The notes: a model not told the origin generated them from the letters alone. Numbered from the stretch's first letter, positions 33,788 to 43,838 are shown. The stretch is 64,000 nt of DNA from Flavobacterium daemonense (GCF_007341385.1 NZ_VJYD01000006.1:1-64000), one strand, 5' to 3'. Numbers and translations are program-made.

Positions 33788-35401
33788 TTATTCTTGATCC
33801 GATTTATAACCGGTGTCGTTAGGAAAAAGCAACTTGTTTAAGTTGACATCTCGTTGATAAACATCAGGATAGAAATTCATATTTCCATCTCTGGTTACCC
33901 ACGCGGTGAAATAACCAATATAAATAGGAATTTTTTTCTTTAGGAAAAACGGCGTTTCTTTTTCGCCGCTCATGGCATCATTTATTTTATCTATAGTCCA
34001 TTCTGGATAATCTTTCATCATCGAAACGGCAAGTTCTTTGGCTTTTTCAACATTGATACAACCATGGCTGAAAATACGTTTTTCAAACCCGAATAAACTT
34101 TTTGATGGCGAATCATGCATATAAATGTCATTCGGATTCGGGAACATAAATTTCACAAGTCCTAAAGCATTTTCCGGACCCGGTTTTTGTCTCACTTTCC
34201 CGCCGTTCCATTCCATACCGTGATCGGCAAGATAATTTTTGTCTTCGGCCATTTTTAGTTTTAGTTCATTTTGAATAATACTTGTTGGAACATACCAATA
34301 CGGACTAAAGACAATGCGGTCAATTTGCCCACTAAAAATCACAGTTTTAGTTAGCGGTGTTCCAATGAAAACTTTCGAGACAATATCAAAATTTCCGTTT
34401 CGTACAAAATACAGCATAAACGACGGAATATTGACCATAACAAATTCGTCTTGATTTTCCAGCGTTGGCGGAATCCATCTGCAGCGTTCCATATTCAACA
34501 TTATGGTTTTTATACGATCGCTGATCGGTTCGTTCATTTGGTCGATATGTTCTTTTGAAAGTATATAATTTGGCGTCAAGGCATGGCGAATTTTATATTT
34601 CATTACGCCATCCATCAATTCACGATCATAAAAATTGCTTTTGGAGTCGTTTGCTAAATCGCCAATTATGAATAAACGATGTCTAACATCGGCAATGGTT
34701 TGAGAAGTAGCATCTGGACGCAAATCTTGATAAGGGTTGTCCATATAGATAGGAGTCCATTGTTTGCTTTTTTCGATTTCGCGGTATTTTTTCAAAACTT
34801 CCTGAAGCTTGTAATATTGGCTAAAAAGAACATGTTTGTTTTCCTGCAATAAGTTGGGATTGCTTACAATAGAATCCAATAAGGTTTCATATGATAATTT
34901 TTTCTTAGGCAGATACCATTGAATTTTATCTTGTTCAGCACCATCAATTCCTTGATAGACATGTTTTGCGTATAAAATATACATGGAACTCAGCAAAAGC
35001 TCGGTATCTGCGTCTGAAATTTTCGATTTTGATTTCGATTCCTCATTAAAAACTTCATCAAGTTTATCTTTGTACGGAATTTCAATATGTACACCTTCTT
35101 CGTAAGTTGAATTTAATTTGTGATATAAAAGATATCCAAATTCATTTATGTCATTTCCGTCATACCAAATCGATTTATACGCCTTACTTTTATATAAAGC
35201 CGCAACATCCGTTTGATAGTCTTTTAAGGCAGAATATTTTTTGAAAAAAGCGGTAATCGAGGCGCTTGTAATGGCAGGTGCGCTAACAATAAAATGATTC
35301 TTTTTATCTGTAGGAAAGTCCAGATGATGATTTGAGTAAGCAAATGAAGGATTTAAAAAATACCCAAATAAAAGAATTACAACAAAGGTAAAGTTTTTCA
35401 T
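33788..35401 (-). CDS. Murein L,D-transpeptidase (YcbB type)
   Basis: The 537-residue protein has a signal peptide (to about residue 21), a long scaffold and peptidoglycan-binding-like region, and a C-terminal YkuD catalytic domain. The active site is the SHGCIN motif with His446 and Cys448, after IYMHDSPSKSLFG. It is predicted to form 3-3 crosslinks in peptidoglycan or attach proteins to it in the periplasm. A TAAATTTG at 35506-35499 on the minus strand matches the -7 element of a promoter. Confidence 0.93.
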   Translation of the reverse strand: MKNFTFVVILLFGYFLNPSFAYSNHHLDFPTDKKNHFIVSAPAITSASITAFFKKYSALKDYQTDVAALYKSKAYKSIWYDGNDINEFGYLLYHKLNSTYEEGVHIEIPYKDKLDEVFNEESKSKSKISDADTELLLSSMYILYAKHVYQGIDGAEQDKIQWYLPKKKLSYETLLDSIVSNPNLLQENKHVLFSQYYKLQEVLKKYREIEKSKQWTPIYMDNPYQDLRPDATSQTIADVRHRLFIIGDLANDSKSNFYDRELMDGVMKYKIRHALTPNYILSKEHIDQMNEPISDRIKTIMLNMERCRWIPPTLENQDEFVMVNIPSFMLYFVRNGNFDIVSKVFIGTPLTKTVIFSGQIDRIVFSPYWYVPTSIIQNELKLKMAEDKNYLADHGMEWNGGKVRQKPGPENALGLVKFMFPNPNDIYMHDSPSKSLFGFEKRIFSHGCINVEKAKELAVSMMKDYPEWTIDKINDAMSGEKETPFFLKKKIPIYIGYFTAWVTRDGNMNFYPDVYQRDVNLNKLLFPNDTGYKSDQE

Positions 35402-35910
35402 TTTTTTTTGATTTACGTTATTAGTCCTTTAATGAAACATTGAAAATAAAAGGCAATCTGGCAAAAAAATGATTTGGGGGAAAATCGGTATTTCTACTCA
35501 AATTTATAAAAAATATCTTAATATTCAGATCTTTATGTTTTAAGAAATTGTACCAAAAAACAAATTGCTTTTAAGATCAAAAAAAGGGCTTTTTGTACGT
35601 AAAAAATTTGCCGATTCTAGAATTGAAATTCCGCTGTTTTATGGCTTGACTTCTCAATTTTTAGTGCAAAGAAAGTGCAGGACAGTTTTTTAAATTTTCA
35701 TGCTTTTATTTGTGTTAGAAATTATTTTTTGAATAAAAGTGGAGTTAAAATTTTTTTCTTCTCTAACAATCCTATATTTTTACGCAACCGATTGCAATTG
35801 TTGTTTTATTCGTGATAATGTATTTTTTAGATTAAATTTTTATCAAATATTTTTATTCCGCTTAAAAACATTGATTCTTTCAGAATGAAAATTTTAAAGA
35901 ATAAATTAAA
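35402..35910. other. 509-bp divergent promoter region
   Basis: It separates the L,D-transpeptidase gene (minus) from the first xylan locus gene (plus). It holds a -7-like TAAATTTG for the minus side and the GCAACCGATTGC palindrome (35784-35795) for the plus side. The rest is AT-rich with no coding signal. Confidence 0.6.
35784..35795 (+). promoter_or_regulatory. Candidate operator GCAACCGATTGC before aguA
   Basis: This is a CG-centred palindrome of LacI type (one central mismatch). TTG at 35798-35800 followed after 20 bp by TATTTTTT (35821-35828) could be the promoter. Related sites are at 45056-45068, 47780-47791 and 54207-54222. Confidence 0.55.
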
Positions 35911-38067
35911 ATGGCTTTAGTACGATTTGTTTTCCTGTTTGTTCTGATTTCTTTTTCGGCTTCGGCCCAAAAAGACTATAAATTGTGGTTGCAGTATAAT
36001 AAAGTTGACAATGCCGAAATTGCTTCAGAATATAAAAACAGTTTGAACAATATCGTTTCTTTTGGAAATTCAGAAACAATTAAAATTTCAGTAAAAGAAT
36101 TAGAAACTGGAGTTTTCAGCATGTTGGATAAAAAAACAGAAGTCAAAACTCAAATCGAAGGCGAAAACAATTTGATAATTGGAAGTAAATCTTCTTTGGA
36201 TTCAAATCTGCTAAAAACACTTGAAGCCGATTTTGAAAAAATAAATAAGGAAGGTTTTATCATTAAATCAATTGCTGTAAAAAATAAAAAACAGTTGATT
36301 ATTACCGGAAAAAATGATGTTGCTGTTTTATACGGTGTTTTCAGTTTCTTGAGAATCCTACAAACAAACAAGCCGATCAATAATTTAAATATTGCCGATT
36401 CTCCAAAAACAAACATCCGAATCTTAAATCATTGGGACAATCTCGATCGCTACGTTGAACGCGGTTACGCCGGAATTTCACTTTGGAATTGGCAAAAACT
36501 GCCTGATTTTATTGATCAGCGTTATATCGATTATGCGAGAGCAAATGCTTCAATAGGAATCAACGGAACGGTTTTGACCAACGTAAATGCCAATGCGCTG
36601 ATTTTAACACCACAATATTTAGAAAAAGTCGAAGCTTTAGCCAATGTTTTTAGGCCGTACGGAATAAAAGTGTATTTAACCGCAAGATTTTCGGCACCAA
36701 TTGAAATTGGAAATCTAAAAACTGCCGATCCAAAAGATCCAGAAGTGATCAATTGGTGGAAAAATAAAGCAGCTGAAATTTATAAACGAATTCCGGATTT
36801 TGGAGGTTTTTTGGTTAAAGCAAATTCTGAAGGCCAGCCGGGACCACAAAATTACGGAAGAGATCACGTTGATGGAGCGAATATGCTTGCCGATGCTGTT
36901 GCGCCTTTTGGCGGTGTGATTATGTGGCGTGCTTTTGTATATTCGGAGCACGATGCAAACGACCGCGCGAAACAGGCTTTCGCCGAATTTCAGCCTTATG
37001 ACGGAAAATTCAAAGAAAATGTAATCGTTCAAGTGAAAAACGGAGCAATTGATTTTCAGCCGAGAGAACCCTTTCATCCTTTGTTTGGTGCGATGCCCAA
37101 AACGCCTTTAATGATGGAATTTCAAATCACGCAGGAATATTTGGGTTTCAGCACACATTTGGTTTTTCTACCTAAATTATTTCAAGAAGTTTTAGAATCA
37201 GATACGTACCAAAAAGGAAAAGGTTCGACTGTTGCCAAAGCCGTCGACGGAACTTTATATCAACATAAATTAACCGGAATTGCCGGCGTGGCAAATATTG
37301 GAAATGATTTAAACTGGACGGGACATCCTTTTGCACAGGCAAATTGGTACGGTTTCGGAAGGTTGGCGTGGAATCCTTATTTAGATTCCGAAACTATTGC
37401 TGACGAATGGTTGAGGTGTACTTTTTCTAACGATGAGAATTTTATAAAACCAGTTAAAAATATAATGATAGAATCACGCGAAGCAGTTGTAAATTATATG
37501 ACACCGCTCGGACTGCATCATATTATGGATACTGGTCATCATTACGGACCAGGACCGTGGGTTTCAAATTTGTCAAGACCAGAATGGAACCCGACGTATT
37601 ATCATAAAGCAGATAAAAACGGAATTGGTTTTGACCGATCAAAATCGGGTACAAATGCCACCGCACAATACGCACCCGAAGTTGAAAAACTTTTTGATAA
37701 TTTAGAAACCTGTCCAGAGAAAGATTTATTATGGTTTCATCATGTTTCGTGGGATTATAAATTGAAAAACGGACAAACTCTTTGGAATGGTTTGGCATTA
37801 AAATATCAAGAAGGCGTAAATCAAGTAGCGGCAATGCAGAACGTTTGGAATAAAACTGAAAAATATATTGATAGCGAGCGTTTTCATGAAGTTCAAATGT
37901 TATTAGAAATTCAGAACAAAGAAGCAAAATGGTGGCGAGATGCTTGTTTGTTATATTTTCAGCAGTTTTCAGGGAAAGAGCTTCCGGCAGGAGTGGAAAA
38001 ACCAACGCAGACATTGGAGTATTTTAAATCATTAAAATTCCCGTTTGCACCGGGAAATGGAAAATAA
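35911..38067 (+). CDS. aguA: GH67 family alpha-glucuronidase
   Basis: The 718-residue enzyme has a signal peptide (to about residue 20) and should act in the periplasm. It removes (4-O-methyl-)glucuronic acid from the end of short xylooligosaccharides. The family signature RILNHWDNLDRYVERGYAG is intact. The catalytic acid region ANSEGQPGPQNYGR and the base region (VKNGAIDFQPREP and MMEFQITQEYLG) are all present. It opens the xylan locus behind a LacI-type palindrome and is followed by the glucuronate pathway genes. Confidence 0.95.
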   Translation: MALVRFVFLFVLISFSASAQKDYKLWLQYNKVDNAEIASEYKNSLNNIVSFGNSETIKISVKELETGVFSMLDKKTEVKTQIEGENNLIIGSKSSLDSNLLKTLEADFEKINKEGFIIKSIAVKNKKQLIITGKNDVAVLYGVFSFLRILQTNKPINNLNIADSPKTNIRILNHWDNLDRYVERGYAGISLWNWQKLPDFIDQRYIDYARANASIGINGTVLTNVNANALILTPQYLEKVEALANVFRPYGIKVYLTARFSAPIEIGNLKTADPKDPEVINWWKNKAAEIYKRIPDFGGFLVKANSEGQPGPQNYGRDHVDGANMLADAVAPFGGVIMWRAFVYSEHDANDRAKQAFAEFQPYDGKFKENVIVQVKNGAIDFQPREPFHPLFGAMPKTPLMMEFQITQEYLGFSTHLVFLPKLFQEVLESDTYQKGKGSTVAKAVDGTLYQHKLTGIAGVANIGNDLNWTGHPFAQANWYGFGRLAWNPYLDSETIADEWLRCTFSNDENFIKPVKNIMIESREAVVNYMTPLGLHHIMDTGHHYGPGPWVSNLSRPEWNPTYYHKADKNGIGFDRSKSGTNATAQYAPEVEKLFDNLETCPEKDLLWFHHVSWDYKLKNGQTLWNGLALKYQEGVNQVAAMQNVWNKTEKYIDSERFHEVQMLLEIQNKEAKWWRDACLLYFQQFSGKELPAGVEKPTQTLEYFKSLKFPFAPGNGK

Positions 38068-38095
38068 ATTGGAGTAATTGTAAAGCGGATAAAAA

Positions 38096-38195
38096 GGATT
38101 CGCTATCGTGAAGACACGGAAAAAAGACGGATTTTTTCCTTTTAAAATAATAATAAAAAATCCGTTCAAATCAGCGTTTTCGTGATAGCGAATCC
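38096..38195. repeat. Nested inverted repeat after aguA
   Basis: The outer arms GGATTCGCTATC (38096-38107) and its complement (38184-38195) enclose ACGGATTTTTT (38127-38137) with AAAAAATCCGT (38155-38165). It could form a long cruciform or transcript hairpin between two operon genes. Confidence 0.8.
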
Positions 38196-38234
38196 GTTTC
38201 ATCTGCGTCAAAAATATTTATAGATTAAAAAATT

Positions 38235-38972
38235 ATGAGCAAAAAAACAGCAATAGTAACAGGAGGAAATTCGGGTTTAGGATTTGCAACAGCACAAAAA
38301 CTTTGTAATAACGGAATCACGACTTACATTATAGGAAGATCGAAAGAAAAAACAGAAGAAGCTTGCAAGGAAATTGGAGAAAACGCCATTCCGGTAATCT
38401 TCGATTTGAATGATTTGGCTGGAATTCCAGCAATGATTGAAAACATCGCTAAAAATGGCCCAATTGATATTTTGGTGAATAATGCCGGAATTAATCTGAA
38501 AAAAGAATTTTTAGATGTGACAGATGAAGACTTTCTGTCGATAATTCACACCAATCTTTTGAGTGTTTTTGCAGTAAGCAAAGCGGTTGTAAAAAATATG
38601 AAAGAAAATGGTTCAGGAAGTATTGTAAACATCAGCTCGATGGCATCGCAATACGGAATCCCAAAAGTAATTGCTTATTCAGCGAGCAAGGGCGCAATCG
38701 AGTCGATGACGCGCGCTATGGCGGTAGAATTGGCGCCGTTTGGAATTCGTGTCAATTGTGTTGCACCAGGGTTTATCAAAACTAAAATGTCGGCAAAAGC
38801 TTTAGACAGCGATCCAGAAAGAAAAAATAAAGTATTGGGAAGAACGCCAATGGGATTTTTGGGCGAACCTTCGGACATTGCAGATGCCGTTTATTATTTT
38901 GCTTTAAGTGAATCAAAATACACAACAGGAACTATTTTGCCTGTTGACGGCGGAAATAGTATTGGTTTTTAA
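38235..38972 (+). CDS. SDR family oxidoreductase, likely D-mannonate oxidoreductase
   Basis: The 245-residue classical short-chain dehydrogenase has TGGNSGLG at residues 8-15 (NAD(P) binding), NNAGIN, and catalytic Ser, Tyr and Lys in ISSMASQYG and YSASKG. Its place between an alpha-glucuronidase gene and mannonate dehydratase suggests it reduces fructuronate to mannonate. It would replace the usual UxuB. Gluconate 5-dehydrogenase or a KduD-like activity are the main alternatives, as SDR specificity cannot be read from sequence. Confidence 0.82.
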   Translation: MSKKTAIVTGGNSGLGFATAQKLCNNGITTYIIGRSKEKTEEACKEIGENAIPVIFDLNDLAGIPAMIENIAKNGPIDILVNNAGINLKKEFLDVTDEDFLSIIHTNLLSVFAVSKAVVKNMKENGSGSIVNISSMASQYGIPKVIAYSASKGAIESMTRAMAVELAPFGIRVNCVAPGFIKTKMSAKALDSDPERKNKVLGRTPMGFLGEPSDIADAVYYFALSESKYTTGTILPVDGGNSIGF

Positions 38973-38980
38973 AAAATTAT

Positions 38981-39121
38981 TTAAACACATAGAGTCATAG
39001 CTTTTCTTTGTCTCCAAAAAAAGGCGTTTCACTTATTTTAACAAACATAGCTATGTGTAAAATCTTGATTTTATTTTAAACTTTTATTACGTTGTTTCAA
39101 AACTATGTTTCTATGTGTTTA
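38981..39121. repeat. Dispersed CACATAGAAACATAG repeat, copy 2
   Basis: It begins TTAAACACATAGAGTCATAG and ends AACTATGTTTCTATGTGTTT. It contains AAAAAAAGGCGTTTCACTTA and a CATAGCTATG palindrome, as in the copies at 3761-3901 (inverted) and 59631-59766. Confidence 0.82.
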
Positions 39122-39145
39122 AAAAAAATCTAACAATAGATTAGT

Positions 39146-40318
39146 ATGACAAAAATGCAACAAACAATGCGTTGGTTTGGACCTCAGGACAACGTTACTT
39201 TAATAGATATCAAACAAGCCGGAGCAACTGGAATTGTAACGGCTTTGCATCATATTCCGGTTGGAGAAATCTGGACAATCAGTGAGATTCAAGAGAGACA
39301 GCAAATCATTAGAAATGCTGGTTTGGAATGGTCGGTTGTGGAAAGTCTTCCGGTTCATGAAGAAATCAAAAGAGCTTCTGGAAATTATCTTCAATACATT
39401 GAAAATTATAAAATCAGTTTAAGAAATCTGGCGGAATGCGGTATTAAAATCATTACCTACAATTTCATGCCGATTTTGGATTGGGTAAGAACAAATCACA
39501 ATTTTATTAATCAGGACAAAAGCAAAGCATTGCTTTATAATCAAGACGCTTTTACGTTTTTTGATATTTTTCTGTTAAAAAGACCAAACTCAGAAAATGA
39601 TTATTCGGATCCAGAAAAAGAAAATGCGCTAAAGTTCGGGAATCAATTATCTGAAGATGAAAAAGCGCTATTGTTTAAAAATGTTTTGTTAGGATTACCG
39701 GGAAGCAAAATCAATTTTACTGCCGAACAAATTTTGGCGCTTTTAGAAAATTATGCTGATATCGACAATCAAAAACTAAGAGAAAACCTGATTTACTTTT
39801 TGTCAGAAGTTACTCCGGTTGCGGAAGAAGTTGGAGCCAAATTAGCAATTCATCCTGATGATCCGCCGTTTTCGGTTTTAGGTTTACCAAGAATTGTTTC
39901 TACTGAAGCCGACCTAAAAGTGATTTTTGATGAGGTTCCTTCTGAAGCTAACGGATTGTGTTATTGCACGGGTTCGCTGAGTGCCGATCCAAAAAATAAT
40001 CTGGAGAAAATAATTGATGATTATGGTGACCGAATCCACTTTTTGCATCTACGAAATACCATCCGCGAAAGCGAAACTATTTTCCGCGAATCCGAACATT
40101 TGAATGGTGATGTAAAAATGGAGGTTATTCTGGAAAAGATTCTATTGTTAATGAATAAAACAAAAGTAAGTCTGCCAATGCGCCCAGATCACGGATTTCT
40201 ACACGCAGTTGATGAGGTTACAGAAACGTATCCTGGTTATTCATTGACAGGACGTTTAAAAGGTCTTGCTGAGTTGAGAGGTTTGGAAATGGGAATTGCT
40301 TATAAATTGAATTTGTAA
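39146..40318 (+). CDS. uxuA: D-mannonate dehydratase
   Basis: The 390-residue UxuA family enzyme removes water from D-mannonate to give 2-keto-3-deoxygluconate. Family features include the N-terminal MRWFGPQDNVTL, the metal-binding region LAIHPDDPPFSVLGLPRIVST, LCYCTGSLS and the C-terminal MRPDHGF. It is cytoplasmic. It follows the SDR gene in the same direction. Together they cover two steps of glucuronate use. Uronate isomerase, KDG kinase and KDPG aldolase are not in this window. Confidence 0.95.
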   Translation: MTKMQQTMRWFGPQDNVTLIDIKQAGATGIVTALHHIPVGEIWTISEIQERQQIIRNAGLEWSVVESLPVHEEIKRASGNYLQYIENYKISLRNLAECGIKIITYNFMPILDWVRTNHNFINQDKSKALLYNQDAFTFFDIFLLKRPNSENDYSDPEKENALKFGNQLSEDEKALLFKNVLLGLPGSKINFTAEQILALLENYADIDNQKLRENLIYFLSEVTPVAEEVGAKLAIHPDDPPFSVLGLPRIVSTEADLKVIFDEVPSEANGLCYCTGSLSADPKNNLEKIIDDYGDRIHFLHLRNTIRESETIFRESEHLNGDVKMEVILEKILLLMNKTKVSLPMRPDHGFLHAVDEVTETYPGYSLTGRLKGLAELRGLEMGIAYKLNL

Positions 40319-40332
40319 ATATCCTTTGTGTT

Positions 40333-40365
40333 AAACCTGATAGGTTTTTAAAACCTGTCAGGTTT
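40333..40365. repeat. AAACCTGACAGGTTT-type palindrome, copy 1
   Basis: A 33-bp near-perfect palindrome around TTTTTAAAA. Relatives are at 40708-40740, 43762-43792 and 51934-51966. It lies 15 bp after uxuA and may help end its transcript. Confidence 0.8.
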
Positions 40366-40390
40366 GCGATGAGAAGAGAAAAACGTACTA

Positions 40391-40522
40391 TTTGTCATTC
40401 CGAGGAACGAGACCCGAGTGACAGCGAACAGGCGAAGCAAATCACACTCGGAATTCGACAAAGATTGGCGAAATGCTATGCGGAATTACTATTGTGATTT
40501 CTCCTCCGTCGAAATGACAAAA
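40391..40522. repeat. REP-like element TTTGTCATTCCGA...TCGAAATGACAAA, copy 1
   Basis: The ends TTTGTCATTCCGAGG and CCGTCGAAATGACAAAA are imperfect reverse complements. The inner words ATCACACTCGGAATTCGACAAAGATTGG recur in related elements. It is non-coding. Confidence 0.8.
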
Positions 40523-40549
40523 TTGTGATGATAAAAACAAAACGTCTTG

Positions 40550-40686
40550 TTTGTCATTCCGAGGAACGCGGAATCTCCGCGAGAAGCTCTACAAAGCTTG
40601 GCAACATTCTGTGCGGAGTTTCTTGTGGAGATTGCTTCGCCAGTTCGCTATCGCTCGTGCCCTCGTTCCTCGGAATGACAAAAAAG
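40550..40686. repeat. REP-like element, copy 2
   Basis: The ends TTTGTCATTCCGAGGAACG and CGTTCCTCGGAATGACAAA are perfect reverse complements over 19 bp. The inside contains GGAATCTCCGC and GTGGAGATTGCTTCG words shared with the copies at 2753-2817 and 43643-43747. Open frames across it on both strands are by-products of the palindrome. Confidence 0.85.
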
Positions 40687-40707
40687 ACGTCGCTTATAAT
40701 GAATTTT

Positions 40708-40740
40708 AGACCCGACAGGTTTTTAAAACCTGTCGGGTCT
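40708..40740. repeat. AGACCCGACAGGTTT palindrome, copy 2
   Basis: The perfect arms AGACCCGACAGGTTTT and AAAACCTGTCGGGTCT are joined by a single T. A truncated CTATGTGTTT word of the CACATAG family follows at 40761-40771, just before the GH115 gene. Confidence 0.85.
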
Positions 40741-40780
40741 AACATCCGAAAACTATGATTCTATGTGTTTAAAATTTAAG

Positions 40781-43633
40781 ATGCTAAATATCATTTTATC
40801 GCTTTTCCTTATCGGATTAAGCGCAAAATCGTATGCTATAAATCCAGAAAAATACGTAGTAAATCAAGCTTCTGCTGAAAATTTTCCTTTGGTTTCAAAA
40901 GGAAAAGCAACTTCAATTTTAGTGAGTTCAACTGATTTTTCGGGCGTTTTGAAAGTTGCGGGACATTTGGAAAATGATATTTTTAAAGTTTCAGATTTGC
41001 ATCCAAAACAAATAAAAAATATTGCTGAAGCCGAAGATTTTGTTGTAATTATTGGAACATTTGGGAAAAGCGAAATTATCAAGCAATTAGTCAAAGACGG
41101 AAAAATTGATGGAAAACAACTCGACGGAAAATGGGAAAAATTTACAACGCAAATTGTTGAAAATCCATTTAAAGGAATAAAAAAAGCACTTGTAATTGCA
41201 GGTTCAGATAAACGCGGAACGATTTACGGAATCTACGATTTGTCCAGTCAAATTGGGATTTCACCTTGGTATTTTTGGGCAGATGTTCCGGTTAAAAAGC
41301 AATCGGAATTACATGTTTTGCCTGGAATTCATTCGCAGGGAGAACCAAAAGTAAAATATCGCGGTATTTTTATAAATGATGAAGCGCCAGCATTAACTGG
41401 TTGGGCTTATGAAAAATACGGCGGATTCAATTCGAAATTTTACGATACGGTTTTTGAATTGATTTTGAGAATGAAAGGCAATTATTTATGGCCGGCAATG
41501 TGGGGAAGAATGTTTTATGTTGATGATCCGCAGAATGCTGTTTTGGCCGATGAATACGGAATTGTGATGGGAACTTCACATCATGAACCGCTGACACGTG
41601 CGCACGCTGAATGGGGAAAAGAAAAAGGAAAATGGGATTTTAATACCAATTCTGAAGCTTTGATTAATTTCTGGAAAGACGGAATTAAAAGAATGGGAAA
41701 TAAAGAAACCATTGTGACTATTGGAATGCGAGGCGACGGCGATGAACCGATGACGCAAGGAACTGCAATTGGACTTTTGGAAAATATTGTAAAAACCCAG
41801 CGAAATATCATTCAAGAAATCACTAAAAAGCCAATTGAAGAAACACCTCAAATGTGGGCGCTTTACAAAGAAGTTCAGGATTATTACGACAAAGGAATGA
41901 CGGTGCCTGATGATGTTACGCTTTTATTATGTGATGACAATTGGGGAAATATCCGTAAACTGCCAGAATTGAATGCCAAAACAAGAAAAGGCGGTTACGG
42001 AATTTATTACCATTATGATTACGTTGGCGGACCGCGAAATTATAAATGGATCAACACCAACCAAATTGAGCGAACTTGGGAACAAATGGATTTGGCATAT
42101 CAACATGGAGTTGATAAAATTTGGATTGTAAATGTGGGTGACATAAAACCAATGGAATTTCCGATTGAGTTTTTTTTAGACATGGCTTGGAATCCTGAAA
42201 AGGTTAATGCCGGAAATTTACAAGATTATTATGTGAATTGGGCGAAAGAGAATTTTGGAAATCAATTTACAGGCGAAATTGCGCAGATTTTAAAATTATA
42301 CACCAAATATAATGCTCGAAGAAAACCTGAATTATTAGACAGGAAAACCTATAGCATAACTAATTACAATGAAGCAAATCGAGTGGTAGCCGATTATCAG
42401 AAATTGGCAAAAATAGCCAGTACAATAAACGAGAAACTGCAGCCCGAATATAAAGATGCTTTTTATCAGCTGGTTTTATTTCCTGTTTTGGCAAGTGCAA
42501 ATTTGAATGAATTGTATTTTGCTCAGGCGAAAAATTTTTTATATACAGAACAAGGAACGCCTTTGGCAAATGATTATAAAGAAAAAGTAAAAGAGTTATT
42601 CGAAAAAGACAGTCTGTTGACTGATTATTATCATACTAAAGTGGCAAACGGCAAATGGAATCACATGATGTCGCAAACGCATATTGGTTACACAAATTGG
42701 CAACAACCAGATAAAAATGTGATTCCGGGAACGAACTTCGTTTTTTATAACCCGATAGTGAATAAAGTAATTGCGACTGAAGGAACCAAAGAAGTTTTGG
42801 ATGGCGTTCTTAAAAGCAAAGCTGATTTAAGGGATTTAAATTCGCTAGATAATAAAACAACATACTTCGATCTGATAAACTGTGGAGAGAGAAGTTATTG
42901 GTATAAAATTATTTGCGATAAAAATTGGATTAATTTTTCTTCTAGGGAAGGTTTGGTAAAAACAGAACAAAGAATTATTGTAAGCATTGATTGGAATAAG
43001 GCGCCAAAAGGAGCAACCAAGAGTCAATTTACGGTTATGGGGGATTTTCTGAAGTACACTTTTTCATTGAAAACTAATAATGTAAATCCAAATAAAGTAC
43101 ATGGTTTTATAGAAAGCAATGGTTGTATTTCTATAGAAGCTCAGAATTATTCAAAAGCAATAAATGCTAATGCTGCAAAATGGACGATAATTCCAAATCT
43201 TGGTAAAACAGACTCAGGAGTTACAATCAAACCGTCGAATATAAAACCATTTGAAATTTCCGAACAATCGCCTAGACTAGAATATGATGTTCACTTTTTC
43301 AGCAAAGGAAACGTAAAGGTCCGTGCTTATTTTTCACCGACAATTAATTTTAAAATAGGTGACGGCTTGAAATATGGAGTTGGTTTTGATTCGGAAAAAC
43401 CACAGATAATGAACCTCAATGCAGATTCTTCAGAAAAAGCTTGGGCAGAATCGGTTGCAAATAATATCAAAATTATAACATCATCGCATACAATTGAAAA
43501 ATCTGGAAATCATATCCTTAAATTTTACGGAATTGATCCGGCTTTGGTGCTTCAGAAAATTGTAATTGAGACAGAAGAAGGAAAAGTATTGGAGTCGTAT
43601 TTAGGACCGCCGGAGAGTTTTAGGAAGGAATGA
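40781..43633 (+). CDS. GH115 family xylan alpha-1,2-glucuronidase
   Basis: Starting at ATG 40781 gives about 950 residues with a signal peptide ending near SYA. An earlier in-frame ATG at 40763 adds six residues that weaken the signal. GH115 enzymes remove glucuronic acid from inner as well as terminal positions of xylan. Family-typical blocks are FINDEAPALTGWAYEKYGG, HHEPLTRAHAEWGKEKG, TIGMRGDGDEPM and WIVNVGDIKPMEFPIEFF. A C-terminal beta-rich region (about 770-950) completes the usual layout. Its target overlaps that of the GH67 enzyme upstream but on longer chains. Confidence 0.94.
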   Translation: MLNIILSLFLIGLSAKSYAINPEKYVVNQASAENFPLVSKGKATSILVSSTDFSGVLKVAGHLENDIFKVSDLHPKQIKNIAEAEDFVVIIGTFGKSEIIKQLVKDGKIDGKQLDGKWEKFTTQIVENPFKGIKKALVIAGSDKRGTIYGIYDLSSQIGISPWYFWADVPVKKQSELHVLPGIHSQGEPKVKYRGIFINDEAPALTGWAYEKYGGFNSKFYDTVFELILRMKGNYLWPAMWGRMFYVDDPQNAVLADEYGIVMGTSHHEPLTRAHAEWGKEKGKWDFNTNSEALINFWKDGIKRMGNKETIVTIGMRGDGDEPMTQGTAIGLLENIVKTQRNIIQEITKKPIEETPQMWALYKEVQDYYDKGMTVPDDVTLLLCDDNWGNIRKLPELNAKTRKGGYGIYYHYDYVGGPRNYKWINTNQIERTWEQMDLAYQHGVDKIWIVNVGDIKPMEFPIEFFLDMAWNPEKVNAGNLQDYYVNWAKENFGNQFTGEIAQILKLYTKYNARRKPELLDRKTYSITNYNEANRVVADYQKLAKIASTINEKLQPEYKDAFYQLVLFPVLASANLNELYFAQAKNFLYTEQGTPLANDYKEKVKELFEKDSLLTDYYHTKVANGKWNHMMSQTHIGYTNWQQPDKNVIPGTNFVFYNPIVNKVIATEGTKEVLDGVLKSKADLRDLNSLDNKTTYFDLINCGERSYWYKIICDKNWINFSSREGLVKTEQRIIVSIDWNKAPKGATKSQFTVMGDFLKYTFSLKTNNVNPNKVHGFIESNGCISIEAQNYSKAINANAAKWTIIPNLGKTDSGVTIKPSNIKPFEISEQSPRLEYDVHFFSKGNVKVRAYFSPTINFKIGDGLKYGVGFDSEKPQIMNLNADSSEKAWAESVANNIKIITSSHTIEKSGNHILKFYGIDPALVLQKIVIETEEGKVLESYLGPPESFRKE

Positions 43634-43642
43634 TGCGCAAAG

Positions 43643-43747
43643 TTTGTCATTCCGAGGGACGAGGAATCTCCGCAAGAAACTCTATAAAGTTTTGATTCTA
43701 ATTGCGGAGCTACTTGTGGAGATTTCTCCTCCGTCGAAATGACAAAA
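43643..43747. repeat. REP-like element, copy 3
   Basis: It starts TTTGTCATTCCGAGGG and ends CTCCGTCGAAATGACAAAA. Inner GGAATCTCCGC and GTGGAGATTTCTCC words are shared with the copy at 40550-40686. Confidence 0.82.
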
Positions 43748-43761
43748 CTATGAACATAGAT

Positions 43762-43792
43762 TAAACCTGACAGGTTTTAAAAACCTGTCAGG
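43762..43792. repeat. AAACCTGACAGGTTT palindrome, copy 3
   Basis: AAACCTGACAGGTTTT faces AAAACCTGTCAGG across a short A run. It lies between the GH115 and GH10 genes. Confidence 0.8.
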
Positions 43793-43838
43793 GTCTACTT
43801 TAAGATAAAAAAACTATTAACTATTAAAACCAAAATAT

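Noticed and set aside
40525..40758. Frames on both strands over the REP and palindrome cluster
   Set aside because: They translate the palindromic repeats themselves. The two strands give mirror-image frames.
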